The notes: generated from the letters alone by a model not told the origin. A stretch of DNA of 64,000 nucleotides from Propionicimonas paludicola (GCF_002563675.1 NZ_PDJC01000001.1:248001-312000); one strand, 5' to 3'; counted from the stretch's first letter, positions 26,891 through 35,346 are shown. Translations and numbers: made by a program.

Positions 26891-29842
26891 ATGTCGGCAC
26901 CGACAACGTCAGGGTCGTTCGCCGATCGAGGAGCGCGGATTCTCACCGCTGTGTACGCGCTGTCGACGGCTGTAGCCCTCGTCACCTGGCTACTCGGGCA
27001 TTGGGGCAGTCCGCAGCCGAACTGGCCCGAACTGGTCGTCACCTTGTTCAACATCCCGCTGTCCCGCTCGATCGCTTCGGTTGCGCTCCTGGCCCTGATC
27101 TCGCGGGCACTGCTCGGGCGCAAGCGGGTCGGCCTGATCGCGGTTGCCGTCTGCCAGGTTCTCGGGATGTACCTCGGACTGGCCGTGCTGGTGTCCTGGC
27201 CGGTCGACCCGGTGCTGCATGCCTGGCGGCAAGAGCATCTTCTGGTCGCTTGGCTGGACGTCGCCTCGCTGCCATTGGGAGCGATCATCCTGGTCCTGCT
27301 GTGGAAGATCCGGCCCGCCTTCGTCGGACGAGTGCGTCCGGGCTCGTGGTGGCGTGCCATCACCGCGGCGGTGGTCGGTCTGGGGATCACCCTGGGCGCG
27401 ACCGCGGCGATGATCTCGGCTGTCGTCCCGGCCCGCGAGGCCGAGTCGCCACGACTGTTCTTCCTGGTCCTCAGCCGAGCCCTCGGCGAGCGAGGGCGAC
27501 CCACTCACGGTGTGCTCGCCCTAGTGCCGTCGTGGGTGCCGACCGTCACCTCGGCCCTGCTGACCATCACTTTGCTCGTCACCGTGACCGCCTTTCTCCG
27601 CTACGCCAGGGACGTGACCCGATGGTCAGCTCAGCGGGAGATCGACATCCGACGGCTGATTCGCGACTTCGGTGCCGGCGACTCGCTGGCCTACTTCGCC
27701 ACCCGCCGGGACAAGTCCTCGGTGTTCTCTCCGGACGGGCGGGCCGTGGTGGCCTACGGCGTCTACTCCGGAGTGTCGATCGCCTCCGGCGATCCGATCG
27801 GACGTCCGGAGTCCTGGCCGGCCGCCATCCGCGCATGGAAGGACGACGCCGTCCACTACGGCTGGATCCCGGCGGTCCTGGCGGCATCCACCGAGGGTGC
27901 TCGCAGTTATGCGCAGCAAGGTCTGCGGGTGCTCGCCCTGGGTGACGAGGCCGTCCTGGACGCGCAGTCGTTCACCACCGAGGGCAAGGCCATGGCCGCG
28001 GTGCGCAGTGCGGCACAGCATGCGCGGCGGGCGGGGCTGGAGGTCCGGTACGCCTATCAGGCCGATCTGTCACAAGAGGAACTGGCGCGGCTGCAGGAGG
28101 TGGGCGAGAAGTGGCGTCACGGGGACACCGAACGCGGCTTCTCGATGGCGCTGAACCGCTTCGCCGATCCGGCCGACACGCGGATTCTGTTCGTCCAGGC
28201 GTACGACGCGGACGGCAATCTGCAAGGCCTGCTCTCGTTCGTGCCGTGGGGTCCCAATGGGCTCTCGCTGGACATGATGCGGCGCAGCCCGTCCGCCCCG
28301 CACGGCGTCACGGAGCTGATGATCAGCGAGCTGATGGCGGCGGCGCCGGCGCTGGGCGTCCGCTGGGTCTCGTTGAACTTCTGCATGTTCCGCCGGGTCT
28401 ACAGCGATGCGGACGAGTTCGGCGCGAATGCGTTCGTCCGGCTCAACTCGTCGTTCCTGGGCGTGCTGGACCGCTTCTGGCAGCTCGGTCGGCTGTACCG
28501 CTCGAACCGGCAGTACAACCCGCGATGGCAGCCGCGGTTCCTGTGCTACGACGACCGGGTCGGCCTGCCGCAGATCCTGATCGCGCTGGGCTCGGCCGAG
28601 GGCTTCCTGCCGCGTCTGCGGATCACCCGGCCGACCGTCGAGCGTGAGCTCAGTGCTGATGAACTGGCCGCTGTGCGGGAGCTCGCGGCGGAGCCTCCTC
28701 AGGTGGTCGAGGCGGGCCTCGATCGGCAGTCCGAACAGGTGCGGGCGCGTCAGGCTCATCTGGACGAACTGGCTCGCCGGGCCGTCCCGCCCTACCGTCC
28801 GGAGGCCCGTCCGGGGACGATCTCGATCGCCCGTCTTCCCGAGGCGTCCGTCGGCAGCTCGGTGGAGGTGGCCGGCCGCGTCCGAGCCATCCGGAACCAC
28901 GGACAACTCGTCTTCGCGGATCTCGCCGGCGACGGGGCGGAGATCCAGCTGCTCCTGGAGCCGTCCAGCCTGGCGGTCGATGAGATTGCCGACTTCCGGC
29001 GCTTGGTCGACGAGGGCGACGTCGTCTCGGTGCGAGCCGAGATCGGCTTCTCGCGCACGGGCACCCCGTCCCTGATCGTCGGCGAGTGGGCGGTGTTGGC
29101 CAAGGCGCTGTATCCGCTGGCGGGCGAGGGGAGCGTCGAACAGGTAGCCGAGGGTCCTTCCGGGGCGCTCGAACTGATCGAGCATCCCGAGCAGCTGGCA
29201 CTGTTGCGCCACCGCGGACGCGTGCTGCAGGCACTGCGGAGCGCGATGGACGAGGCCGGCTACGCCGAGGTGGCGACACCGTCCGGGGAACTCGCTTCGC
29301 GCTATCTCACGCGGCTCGTGATCGCTGGTGCTGGGCCGGTGTACGAGGTGGTTGCGGACGAGAGCGCAGCAGCCGGCGAGCCGGTGGACCTGGAGGCGCC
29401 GGTGAGGCTGCACGCTCTGGCCCCCGGAGGTGACTACCTCACGATGCGGCAGCTGACCGAGGAGCTGATCGCTGCCGCCGACGCCGGTCTGCCCGGCAGT
29501 GTGGGGGCGGGTGCCCTGGCCTTGGTGTTCTCGACGGAGCCGGACCTGGAGCTCGCACCGGATGCCGCTCCCCATCGCAACCGTCCCGGCCATGCCGAAC
29601 ACTGGGAGCTGGCCATCGGCGGGATCACGGTTGCCGCGGCGTCTTCGGTGCTCACTGATCCGATTGAGCTCCGGCGGCGACTCAGTGCGGAGGCGTTCCG
29701 GGCGTCCGGGGAGCTGCGGGGTATCGACGAGAGCTATCTGCGCGACCTGGAACTGGGCATGCCACCGACCGGCCGGCTTGAGGTTGACCTTGATCAACTG
29801 ACTCGGGCCCTGACCGAACGAGCAGCGGCGGCCAGCCACTGA
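26891..29842 (+). CDS. lysX: LysX-like phosphatidylglycerol aminoacyltransferase with degenerate lysyl-tRNA synthetase domain
   Basis: 983 aa. Residues 1-240 hold about seven transmembrane helices. About 245-580 is the DUF2156/MprF transferase domain (SLAYFATRRDKSSVFSPDGR, VAYGVYSGVSIASGDPIG, GFSMALNRF, LSFVPWGPNGLSLDMMRR), which moves an amino acid from tRNA to membrane lipid. About 650-740 is an OB fold (SSVEVAGRVRAIRNHGQLVF). The remainder aligns with only the beginning of class-II LysRS: the motif 2 arginine loop and motif 3 are absent, and the domain is about 200 residues shorter than in mycobacterial LysX. It should therefore depend on aminoacyl-tRNA charged elsewhere. GAGGGGC precedes the ATG. 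Confidence 0.9.
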   Translation: MSAPTTSGSFADRGARILTAVYALSTAVALVTWLLGHWGSPQPNWPELVVTLFNIPLSRSIASVALLALISRALLGRKRVGLIAVAVCQVLGMYLGLAVLVSWPVDPVLHAWRQEHLLVAWLDVASLPLGAIILVLLWKIRPAFVGRVRPGSWWRAITAAVVGLGITLGATAAMISAVVPAREAESPRLFFLVLSRALGERGRPTHGVLALVPSWVPTVTSALLTITLLVTVTAFLRYARDVTRWSAQREIDIRRLIRDFGAGDSLAYFATRRDKSSVFSPDGRAVVAYGVYSGVSIASGDPIGRPESWPAAIRAWKDDAVHYGWIPAVLAASTEGARSYAQQGLRVLALGDEAVLDAQSFTTEGKAMAAVRSAAQHARRAGLEVRYAYQADLSQEELARLQEVGEKWRHGDTERGFSMALNRFADPADTRILFVQAYDADGNLQGLLSFVPWGPNGLSLDMMRRSPSAPHGVTELMISELMAAAPALGVRWVSLNFCMFRRVYSDADEFGANAFVRLNSSFLGVLDRFWQLGRLYRSNRQYNPRWQPRFLCYDDRVGLPQILIALGSAEGFLPRLRITRPTVERELSADELAAVRELAAEPPQVVEAGLDRQSEQVRARQAHLDELARRAVPPYRPEARPGTISIARLPEASVGSSVEVAGRVRAIRNHGQLVFADLAGDGAEIQLLLEPSSLAVDEIADFRRLVDEGDVVSVRAEIGFSRTGTPSLIVGEWAVLAKALYPLAGEGSVEQVAEGPSGALELIEHPEQLALLRHRGRVLQALRSAMDEAGYAEVATPSGELASRYLTRLVIAGAGPVYEVVADESAAAGEPVDLEAPVRLHALAPGGDYLTMRQLTEELIAAADAGLPGSVGAGALALVFSTEPDLELAPDAAPHRNRPGHAEHWELAIGGITVAAASSVLTDPIELRRRLSAEAFRASGELRGIDESYLRDLELGMPPTGRLEVDLDQLTRALTERAAAASH

Positions 29843-29900
29843 GCTCGGGCCGGCGATAGGGCGCCACCGGACCCGGCTTCGCGGGGCTCGACGCTCCGAC

Positions 29901-30058
29901 CGCCGATCTTGTCGTCATCAGGGCACTGCCGGAGCTGCGCCGCCGCCTGACCGCCAATGTTGTCGTTATGAGGCCGGTTTGAGGGCCTCACAACGACAAC
30001 ATTGGCGTTCGAGTGCGGACGGTGCGTCTACACCGCCTCGATAACGACAACTTTGGCG
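29901..30058 (+). repeat. 158-bp nested palindromic element, copy 2
   Basis: Half-sites at 29901, 29952, 29984 and 30035 have the same 24-27-24-8-24-27-24 spacing and the same orientation as copy 1. The inner arms (29952-29975 and 29984-30007) match at 23 of 24 positions with the identical loop GGTTTGAG. The right-hand 27-bp spacer differs from copy 1 at only two bases, whereas the left spacer is unrelated. It begins 58 bp after the lysX-like stop and contains the stop of the AlkZ-like gene. Confidence 0.82.
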
Positions 30059-31225
30059 GTCAGCCGGCTGATTTCGTGGCGGGGGAGCTGGGTGCCTCGC
30101 GGACTGTGGCGGTTCGGCGGCGGGGGTGGCCGGTCTTCTCGGGCCTGGCGTGGCCCGGCATGGTGAGCCCAACTCGGCGAAGGCACGCTCGATGCTGGCC
30201 TGATCGGCCTTGCCGAGGTCGGCGAAGGGCTGGGCCTCGACTCGCGGTTTGGCTTTGGTGCCGCCGCGCTTCCAGGTGCCGACCACCCGTCCAGCCTTGA
30301 CGATCGTGGGTCGGAACATGCCGTTGTTCCCTGGGACGATCTGGTCGGCGAACGCCGGAGGTACTGCGAAGCTGCGATCGGCGTAGCCGAGCAGGTACTC
30401 GTCGAAGCCGGGGAGTAGTCGCAGGCGCAGCGCATCGCGGCGGTGCTGGGCGAGCAGATCGGGCAGCGCTGGATCCATGAGGTACTCAACCCCGTCGAGC
30501 TGAACCGACGTGAGTTCCTCACGGATCGAGGCGACTCCGGCCCGAGAGTCGGTCAGGGTGAGCGAAGCCCATCGAGCCAAGTCAGCGACGGTCGCGGGAC
30601 CGTGGCTGAGCAGGAAGCGTCGAGCCAGTTCGGCGAGAGCTTCATCCCGGGCCAGGGCTTTGGGGGAAGGCACCCAGTCGGCATAGCTGGCAACCAGCTG
30701 CTCGCTGCCCCGCATCGGCCCCAGCACCAAGGTGGCCTCCTGGCAGAGTCGTCCGAGCAGGTGAATGCCGGTCTGAGGTTGGAGCAGCAGGCCCTCGGCT
30801 GCCCAGCACGCGAACAGCTCCTTGCGGGTCAGCTGCGTCCCGCCGGTCAGCTCGGCCAGGGCGATGTCGGCGGCGCGTCCGATCACCGCTTCGGTGATGC
30901 CCAAGTCGGTGCGCCGCTTGTCCGCCCCGGCCAGCATGCGAGCTGTGGTCAGCGACAGGATCCAACCCAGGTCCTCGGCGGGCACTAGGTGCAGGGTGCC
31001 GCGCATCGGCCACGACCGCACAACCTGCCCCGAAGCCAGCGCAGCCTCCACCCCCGCTCGGCTCCCGCCCGCGAACCGCAGACCTATCGAGGTGAGTGCA
31101 CCAGGGAGATCCTGGGCCTGCACCGCGCCGAGGTGCCGGACGACCTCGACGGCGTCGTCCAGGCGCGGACCGACCAGCCGCTGCGCCACAAGGCGAAGCA
31201 GGCCCAGCTCCGGACGAGCGGTCAT
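29966..31225 (-). CDS. AlkZ/YcaQ-like winged-helix DNA glycosylase, altered C-terminus
   Basis: 419 aa. Family features are RLVAQRLVGPRL, the catalytic QxQ in GAVQAQDLPGAL, and RSWPMRGTLHLVPAEDLGW; the winged helices follow, then DEYLLGYADRS and PTIVKAGRVVGTWKR. AlkZ-type enzymes remove bulky or crosslinked alkyl purines. The conserved protein ends near residue 355 (ADQASIERAFAELG). The last 65 residues are Pro/Arg/Ser-rich, and the final 30 are encoded by the 158-bp repeat, so the original stop has probably been lost by a frameshift or by the insertion. Confidence 0.82.
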   Translation of the reverse strand: MTARPELGLLRLVAQRLVGPRLDDAVEVVRHLGAVQAQDLPGALTSIGLRFAGGSRAGVEAALASGQVVRSWPMRGTLHLVPAEDLGWILSLTTARMLAGADKRRTDLGITEAVIGRAADIALAELTGGTQLTRKELFACWAAEGLLLQPQTGIHLLGRLCQEATLVLGPMRGSEQLVASYADWVPSPKALARDEALAELARRFLLSHGPATVADLARWASLTLTDSRAGVASIREELTSVQLDGVEYLMDPALPDLLAQHRRDALRLRLLPGFDEYLLGYADRSFAVPPAFADQIVPGNNGMFRPTIVKAGRVVGTWKRGGTKAKPRVEAQPFADLGKADQASIERAFAELGSPCRATPGPRRPATPAAEPPQSARHPAPPPRNQPADRQSCRYRGGVDAPSALERQCCRCEALKPAS

Positions 31226-31375
31226 GGCACTGAGTATGCCGAGTCGTGCGGACAGTCCGTGGTCGGTCAGTCGACCTTCCCATTGGTGGCTGACGAGCCA
31301 CGGCGTGAGGACAAGTCGATGCGAGTCCGCAATCCGGCGACTAGAGCTGTGGCTTCGAGACCCTCGGGCGACGTT

Positions 31376-32008
31376 TCACGCCGGGTTGACCCAGCCTTCC
31401 AGCCACTGGAGTTCATCGGCCTCAGCATGAGCTAGCCCGACATTGCGGTGACGAGCGAAGGGTGATTGGGCTCCGGCCGCTTCGAGGGCCTGGGCAGCCA
31501 AATCTCTGGCGGCCAGATGATCGCCGCTCGCGATCGCCAACTTCAGTCGACAGACGAAGTAGCGGTAACGGCTTGCCGGGAAGGGTGAACGCTGCTCGGC
31601 CCACCACGCATTCAGTAACGCGCGGGCTTCGGCCAGGGCACTCTCGCCGGGTGTTGCCAGCAGCAACTCCGCGAGATCGATATGGGCCATGCCGGATGTG
31701 CCGTTGAGGTCTGGGTCCTCGTGAATGAGCTGCCGAAAGAGCGCCTCGGCGCGCGCAGGGTCCTCTTCCTTCAGGGATGCCGCCAGGCACTCGATGGAAT
31801 GCCACCTGTCGATTTCGAACTCGGCGCAGTCGATTGCGCGCTGCCACAGGCGTTGTGCATCGGCTCGGTGCTCCGGAGGGAGTCCCAACGCCTTGATCTT
31901 GAGGTACTGGGAGCGGCTCCACGATCGTGCGCGGGCGAGGCGACGTTCGAAGTCCTCCTGTGCTGCCGGCGACCAGTCGGCGGTTCGGTACCACTCTTCA
32001 GCCACCAC
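31376..32008 (-). CDS. Hypothetical helical-repeat (TPR-like) protein
   Basis: 210 aa, cytoplasmic and all-helical. The periodic Ala/Leu-rich segments (YLKIKALGLPPEHRADAQRLW, ARAEALFRQLIHEDPDLNG, ALAEARALLNAWWAEQ, AARDLAAQALEAAG) resemble tetratricopeptide repeats. No catalytic motif; a function cannot be assigned. Two adjacent GTG codons compete as start and no ribosome site is clear. Confidence 0.65.
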   Translation of the reverse strand: MVAEEWYRTADWSPAAQEDFERRLARARSWSRSQYLKIKALGLPPEHRADAQRLWQRAIDCAEFEIDRWHSIECLAASLKEEDPARAEALFRQLIHEDPDLNGTSGMAHIDLAELLLATPGESALAEARALLNAWWAEQRSPFPASRYRYFVCRLKLAIASGDHLAARDLAAQALEAAGAQSPFARHRNVGLAHAEADELQWLEGWVNPA

Positions 32009-32170
32009 CGGAGTATCTCAGGCCGCGGTGTCGCGGACGAGGAGTGTCGCGCCACCGGAGTGCGATCTAGCGATCACCCGGTTCGCTAGCACCTTTGCGC
32101 TCTAGTCGAGCGGCCCGCACCAGTGACACATTGCTCCCAACAAGGTGCCTCCGGCGCCGAGGGGAGTGCC

Positions 32171-32512
32171 ATGGCCGACCCGATCACCACCAATCCCGAC
32201 CTGTACCACCTGCTCTTCGAGAACGACCGGGTGCGGGTCCTGGAGTATCTCGACAGCCCGGGTGATGCCACCCGGCCGCACTCACACCCCGACAGCGTGA
32301 TGGTGACGCTGAGCGGCTTCCGACGCCGACTACGGTCGGGTGCCAGCGAGCTCGAGGTGGAGTTGGCGGCGTCCGAAGCCCGCTGGCTGGACGCCCAAGA
32401 GCACTCGGGCACGAACATCGGCGAGACTCCGACCCACACGATCTTCGTCGAGTTGAAGGAGCCTCGCCCTGCCGAGTCTCCCGAGACTCGCTTGGGGCCA
32501 TCAGCCTCCTGA
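32171..32512 (+). CDS. Small cupin-like protein
   Basis: 113 aa. A single cupin barrel is suggested by VLEYLDSPGDATRPHSHPDS (HxH metal-type motif) and the second half EHSGTNIGETPTHTIFVELKE. The metal and substrate are unknown. Start at the ATG behind GGGGAG; the upstream in-frame ATG at 32123 lacks a ribosome site. Confidence 0.75.
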   Translation: MADPITTNPDLYHLLFENDRVRVLEYLDSPGDATRPHSHPDSVMVTLSGFRRRLRSGASELEVELAASEARWLDAQEHSGTNIGETPTHTIFVELKEPRPAESPETRLGPSAS

Positions 32513-32530
32513 CGACCCCAAGCGAGGGTC

Positions 32531-33211
32531 CTACTGCTCGACGTCCTCCACCAGCGGCGCCCCGCGCAGGGCGACGATCCGCTCGGCGGCGGCGATCGCG
32601 ACATCGAAGCCGAGATCGGGGTTCCTGATCAGCTGCTCGGTGGCGATCGCGTGAGCTCGGACGGCCGCACGCCGGCCCCGCCTGGCCCGCTCGATCACCG
32701 GCGTGGCCGCGTCCCCGAGTGCGGCCAAAGCGCGGCTCAGGCTGCGCTGGGTCGTGTAGTCGCCCCGTCCGAACTCGCTGGACAGCTCCTTGGCAAGCGC
32801 GGACGCCTCGGCCTCGGGCACCAGGTTGGCTGCCGTGCGCCAGGCCGTCCGGGCCACCTCGTCCTCGGCGTCGTGCAGGAGTTCAGCGGTGATCGCCGGC
32901 CATGCGCGCTGGTCGCCCAGCTTGGACAGCGTGTGCAGCGCCTGGGCGCGGGCCTGCGGGAACACCGAGGTGAGCTCGGGCAGAACCCGCCCGAGGGTGC
33001 GCGTCCGGTCGTGCTGGATGAGCGCCCAGGTGAGCATGTCGCGGACGAAGAAGTCCGGCTCGATGGTGAATCGCTCGACCAGCGGATCGATGTAGTGGTC
33101 GGCCGGACGCAGCCCAGCCGCCATCGCGGTCTGCAGTCGGGTGGACGCCGACTCCGCCTCCAGGGCGCTCTTCAGTCGGCTCACCACGATCTCGATCTCA
33201 TTCTGGGCCAT
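32531..33211 (-). CDS. HEAT-repeat protein
   Basis: 226 aa. Repeated paired helices (FFVRDMLTWALIQHDRTRTLGRV..., ARAQALHTLSKLGDQRAWPAI, VARTAWRTAANLVP, TTQRSLSRALAALGDAATPVIERA, AVRAHAIATEQLI) mark a HEAT/armadillo solenoid, usually a protein-binding scaffold. The ATG at 33211 follows GGAGG by 8 nt. A MerR-type promoter lies 20-50 bp upstream, so expression is probably inducible by a ligand or stress. Confidence 0.82.
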   Translation of the reverse strand: MAQNEIEIVVSRLKSALEAESASTRLQTAMAAGLRPADHYIDPLVERFTIEPDFFVRDMLTWALIQHDRTRTLGRVLPELTSVFPQARAQALHTLSKLGDQRAWPAITAELLHDAEDEVARTAWRTAANLVPEAEASALAKELSSEFGRGDYTTQRSLSRALAALGDAATPVIERARRGRRAAVRAHAIATEQLIRNPDLGFDVAIAAAERIVALRGAPLVEDVEQ

Positions 33212-33231
33212 CTGGACCACCTCCACGATCC

Positions 33232-33262
33232 AGTGAAAACCTTCACGTCGCGTGAAGGTCAA
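33232..33262 (-). promoter_or_regulatory. MerR-type promoter with 21-bp palindrome
   Basis: On the minus strand TTGACC (bases 33262-33257) and TTCACT (33237-33232) are separated by 19 bp, the overlong spacer typical of MerR-activated promoters. The spacer is nearly filled by the palindrome ACCTTCACG-TCG-CGTGAAGGT (33239-33259). It drives the HEAT-repeat gene; no MerR gene is in the window. Confidence 0.68.
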
Positions 33263-33344
33263 CCCAGGTGGCAATCCTTGCCATGCCCTGGACATCGCGT
33301 GTCCGATGCTGTCTGCTCGAACTGTCGTCAGCGAGGAGGCGGAG

Positions 33345-33875
33345 ATGGCCACGATCGTGTTCGGGATGAACCAGTCCCTGGATGGCTACGTCGACCACGA
33401 CCGGTTCGGGCCGGGCCCGACGCTGTTTCGCCACTTCGTCGAGCAGACTCAGCAGCGCGCCGGGGCGGTCTACGGGCGCCGCATGTACGAGATCATGCGC
33501 TACTGGGACGACGAGCAGCCCGACTGGGACGACGACGAGCGCGCCTTCGCCGAGGCCTGGCGCGCCATGCCGAAGTGGGTGGTCTCGCACACGCTGACCT
33601 CGGTCGGCCCCAACGCCCAGCTGGTGGCGGACGATCTCGCGGACTCCATCGCGAAGCTGAAGGCCGACCTCGACGGCTCGATCGAAGTGGCCGGCCCGAC
33701 CCTGGCCCGGAGCCTCACCGACCTCGGCCTGATCGATGAGTACCAGATCTACCTGCACCCGGTCGTGATCGGCTCCGGCACACCGTACTTCGCCGGCCCC
33801 CGTCCGCCGCTTCGGCTGATCGCCCACGACGAGGTCGGCGATGGCGTCCTGAGGCTGACGTACGTCCCAGCCTGA
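33345..33875 (+). CDS. RibD-C / dihydrofolate-reductase-like oxidoreductase
   Basis: 176 aa. VFGMNQSLDGYVD at the start, AVYGRRMYEIMRYW, the NADPH-binding IEVAGPTLARSLTDLGLIDEYQ and LHPVVIGSGTPYF are diagnostic of the RibD C-terminal / YyaP group. It probably uses NADPH to reduce an unknown small substrate. GAGGAGGCGG precedes the ATG. It is divergent from the HEAT-repeat gene and could share its regulatory region. Confidence 0.88.
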   Translation: MATIVFGMNQSLDGYVDHDRFGPGPTLFRHFVEQTQQRAGAVYGRRMYEIMRYWDDEQPDWDDDERAFAEAWRAMPKWVVSHTLTSVGPNAQLVADDLADSIAKLKADLDGSIEVAGPTLARSLTDLGLIDEYQIYLHPVVIGSGTPYFAGPRPPLRLIAHDEVGDGVLRLTYVPA

Positions 33876-33950
33876 GCGTTGTGAGCCGGTCGGCACAGCC
33901 CGAGTGCGGCATGAGCGGACGTCCCCGCGAGGGGTGGATAGCCTTGTGGT

Positions 33951-34394
33951 GTGTCGACCGTTGTACGGCTGGCGAGCATCGACGACGCGGCCGCTATCTG
34001 TGCGTTGAACGCTCGAGAACTGGGCTATGCGTTCGAGCTATCTGACGCGACGGACGCCTTGGCCAGGGCACTGAAGAGCCCGCGCGACGTCGTGGTGGTC
34101 GGAGTGAGTTCCGGTGAGGTCGTCGGGTACTGCCACGGAGAGGTCTACCGGCTCCTCTACTCACCGCCGATGCTCAATGTGCTTGGCGTTGCTGTACGGA
34201 GCGACTGCCAACGACGAGGTGTAGGGGCAGCCTTGATGACGGCCATCGAGGAATGGGGCCGTGCGCAGGGCTGCTACGCCATTCGGCTCGCCACCGGCGA
34301 GACCCGAGAGGGTGCCCATGCCTTTTACACACGGATGGGCTTCACTATCAGCAAGCGGCAACTCAACCTCCGCAAGCCGCTCGGCCCCGACTAG
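33951..34394 (+). CDS. GNAT-family N-acetyltransferase
   Basis: 147 aa single-domain acetyltransferase: VVRLASIDDAAAICAL, VLGVAVRSDCQRRGVGAALM (strand 4 and the CoA loop R-R-G-V-G), IRLATGETREGAHAFYTRMGF. RimI-like size, but the target is unknown. The GTG start is 6 nt after TAGCCT (33939-33944) with no ribosome site, so it is probably leaderless. Confidence 0.88.
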   Translation: MSTVVRLASIDDAAAICALNARELGYAFELSDATDALARALKSPRDVVVVGVSSGEVVGYCHGEVYRLLYSPPMLNVLGVAVRSDCQRRGVGAALMTAIEEWGRAQGCYAIRLATGETREGAHAFYTRMGFTISKRQLNLRKPLGPD

Positions 34395-34403
34395 AGTCGG
34401 CAC

Positions 34404-34889
34404 GTGCGTCGACACCTGCCCAGCCCGATGGGGTTCGTCCTCATTGCCGCGAACGCGGTCCTCGCGGGCGCTCTCGCCCTCGAGTACCGGGCCGCCCGCA
34501 GCCTCCTGGATCGGCCGGAGACGGACTGGCTCGACCAGTACGACAGTGGCCGGATGGCGTTCGTCTCAATCGCCATCATGCTTGGCGTGATGGTTGCGAC
34601 GGTCGTTGCCCTTGCAGCCCTGGTTGTGATCATCGTTCGAGCGGCGAAGCCGACGATTCTCGGGTGGCTCGCGTTGGCCGCGCACGCCGCCTTGCTGGTG
34701 ATGATCTGGACCGGTGCCGCGGTCCCGGAGTCCGCAACAGAGTTCTGGTACCGCCTGGCGGTCCACGGCTCGTGCGCCGCGACCGGGATTGTGGCTGGGC
34801 TACGACTTCCTTCGGCTCGTCGTGGACGCTCGGCAGACGCCAGCTCGGACGCACCGTCGCCCATCGAGGCGGTCCGCACTCAGCCGTAA
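34404..34889 (+). CDS. Hypothetical four-helix membrane protein
   Basis: 161 aa with four hydrophobic helices (FVLIAANAVLAGALAL, FVSIAIMLGVMVATVVALAALVV, ILGWLALAAHAALLVMIWTG, SCAATGIVAGL). Helix 2 continues as a long basic-ended segment. No family recognised. The GTG is 6 nt after TAGAGT (34392-34397), again leaderless-like; it begins 9 bp after the acetyltransferase stop. Confidence 0.65.
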   Translation: MRRHLPSPMGFVLIAANAVLAGALALEYRAARSLLDRPETDWLDQYDSGRMAFVSIAIMLGVMVATVVALAALVVIIVRAAKPTILGWLALAAHAALLVMIWTGAAVPESATEFWYRLAVHGSCAATGIVAGLRLPSARRGRSADASSDAPSPIEAVRTQP

Positions 34890-34944
34890 GGCGTGCGCTG
34901 CCTTCGACAGGCTCAGCGATCTGGACCGAGCCTCAGCTGGCGGG

Positions 34945-35346
34945 CTAGCTTCTCGTGATCGTGAGTTGCCCGACCGTCTGATCTCCGACCTGAACAGTCA
35001 AGGTGCCGGACGCGTCCGTGGGCAGCGAGAGAGTGACGACCGCCGAGGCATCCTTGCCCACATCGGCAACGGCGCTTGTCAAGATAATCTTCGGATCCTT
35101 GGTCGATACGCCGCGGACCTCCACTTTGCTCATGGGCGTCGATGCCCCTTGGCCTTGGTCGGCGCAGGACGTCCACAGCTCGAACAGCCTGACGGTGACG
35201 GTCGTGCCTGCCGCTGCTGTGCTCGGCATCTCGGCGCGCGGGGCCGCGCAGGAGCCCTGTCCGAGACTGCAGCCGGCGGTCATCGCTACCATCACGGCCG
35301 CGATCCACACGGCAGACAGTCGCGCGATGAGTGTCCTCTGGTTCAT
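34945..35346 (-). CDS. Small putative lipoprotein
   Basis: 133 aa. The N-terminus has a type II signal: basic start, hydrophobic stretch and lipobox MTAGCS with Cys near residue 26. The mature part is a beta-rich, Cys-containing domain (TVTVRLFELWTSCADQG..., TLTVQVGDQTVGQL). Function unknown; it is probably membrane-anchored outside the cell. The ATG at 35346 follows GAGGAGG; an upstream GTG in the same frame has no such site. Confidence 0.75.
   Translation of the reverse strand: MNQRTLIARLSAVWIAAVMVAMTAGCSLGQGSCAAPRAEMPSTAAAGTTVTVRLFELWTSCADQGQGASTPMSKVEVRGVSTKDPKIILTSAVADVGKDASAVVTLSLPTDASGTLTVQVGDQTVGQLTITRS

Noticed and set aside
26782-27504. N-terminal extension of the esterase (240 extra codons)
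   Set aside because: Antisense to the LysX-like gene; the ATG at 26781 has a good ribosome site and begins with a membrane helix.
22068-35346. Prophage or integrative element
   Set aside because: No integrase, phage structural gene, tRNA target or long attachment repeats; base composition is similar to the flanks apart from small operator regions.
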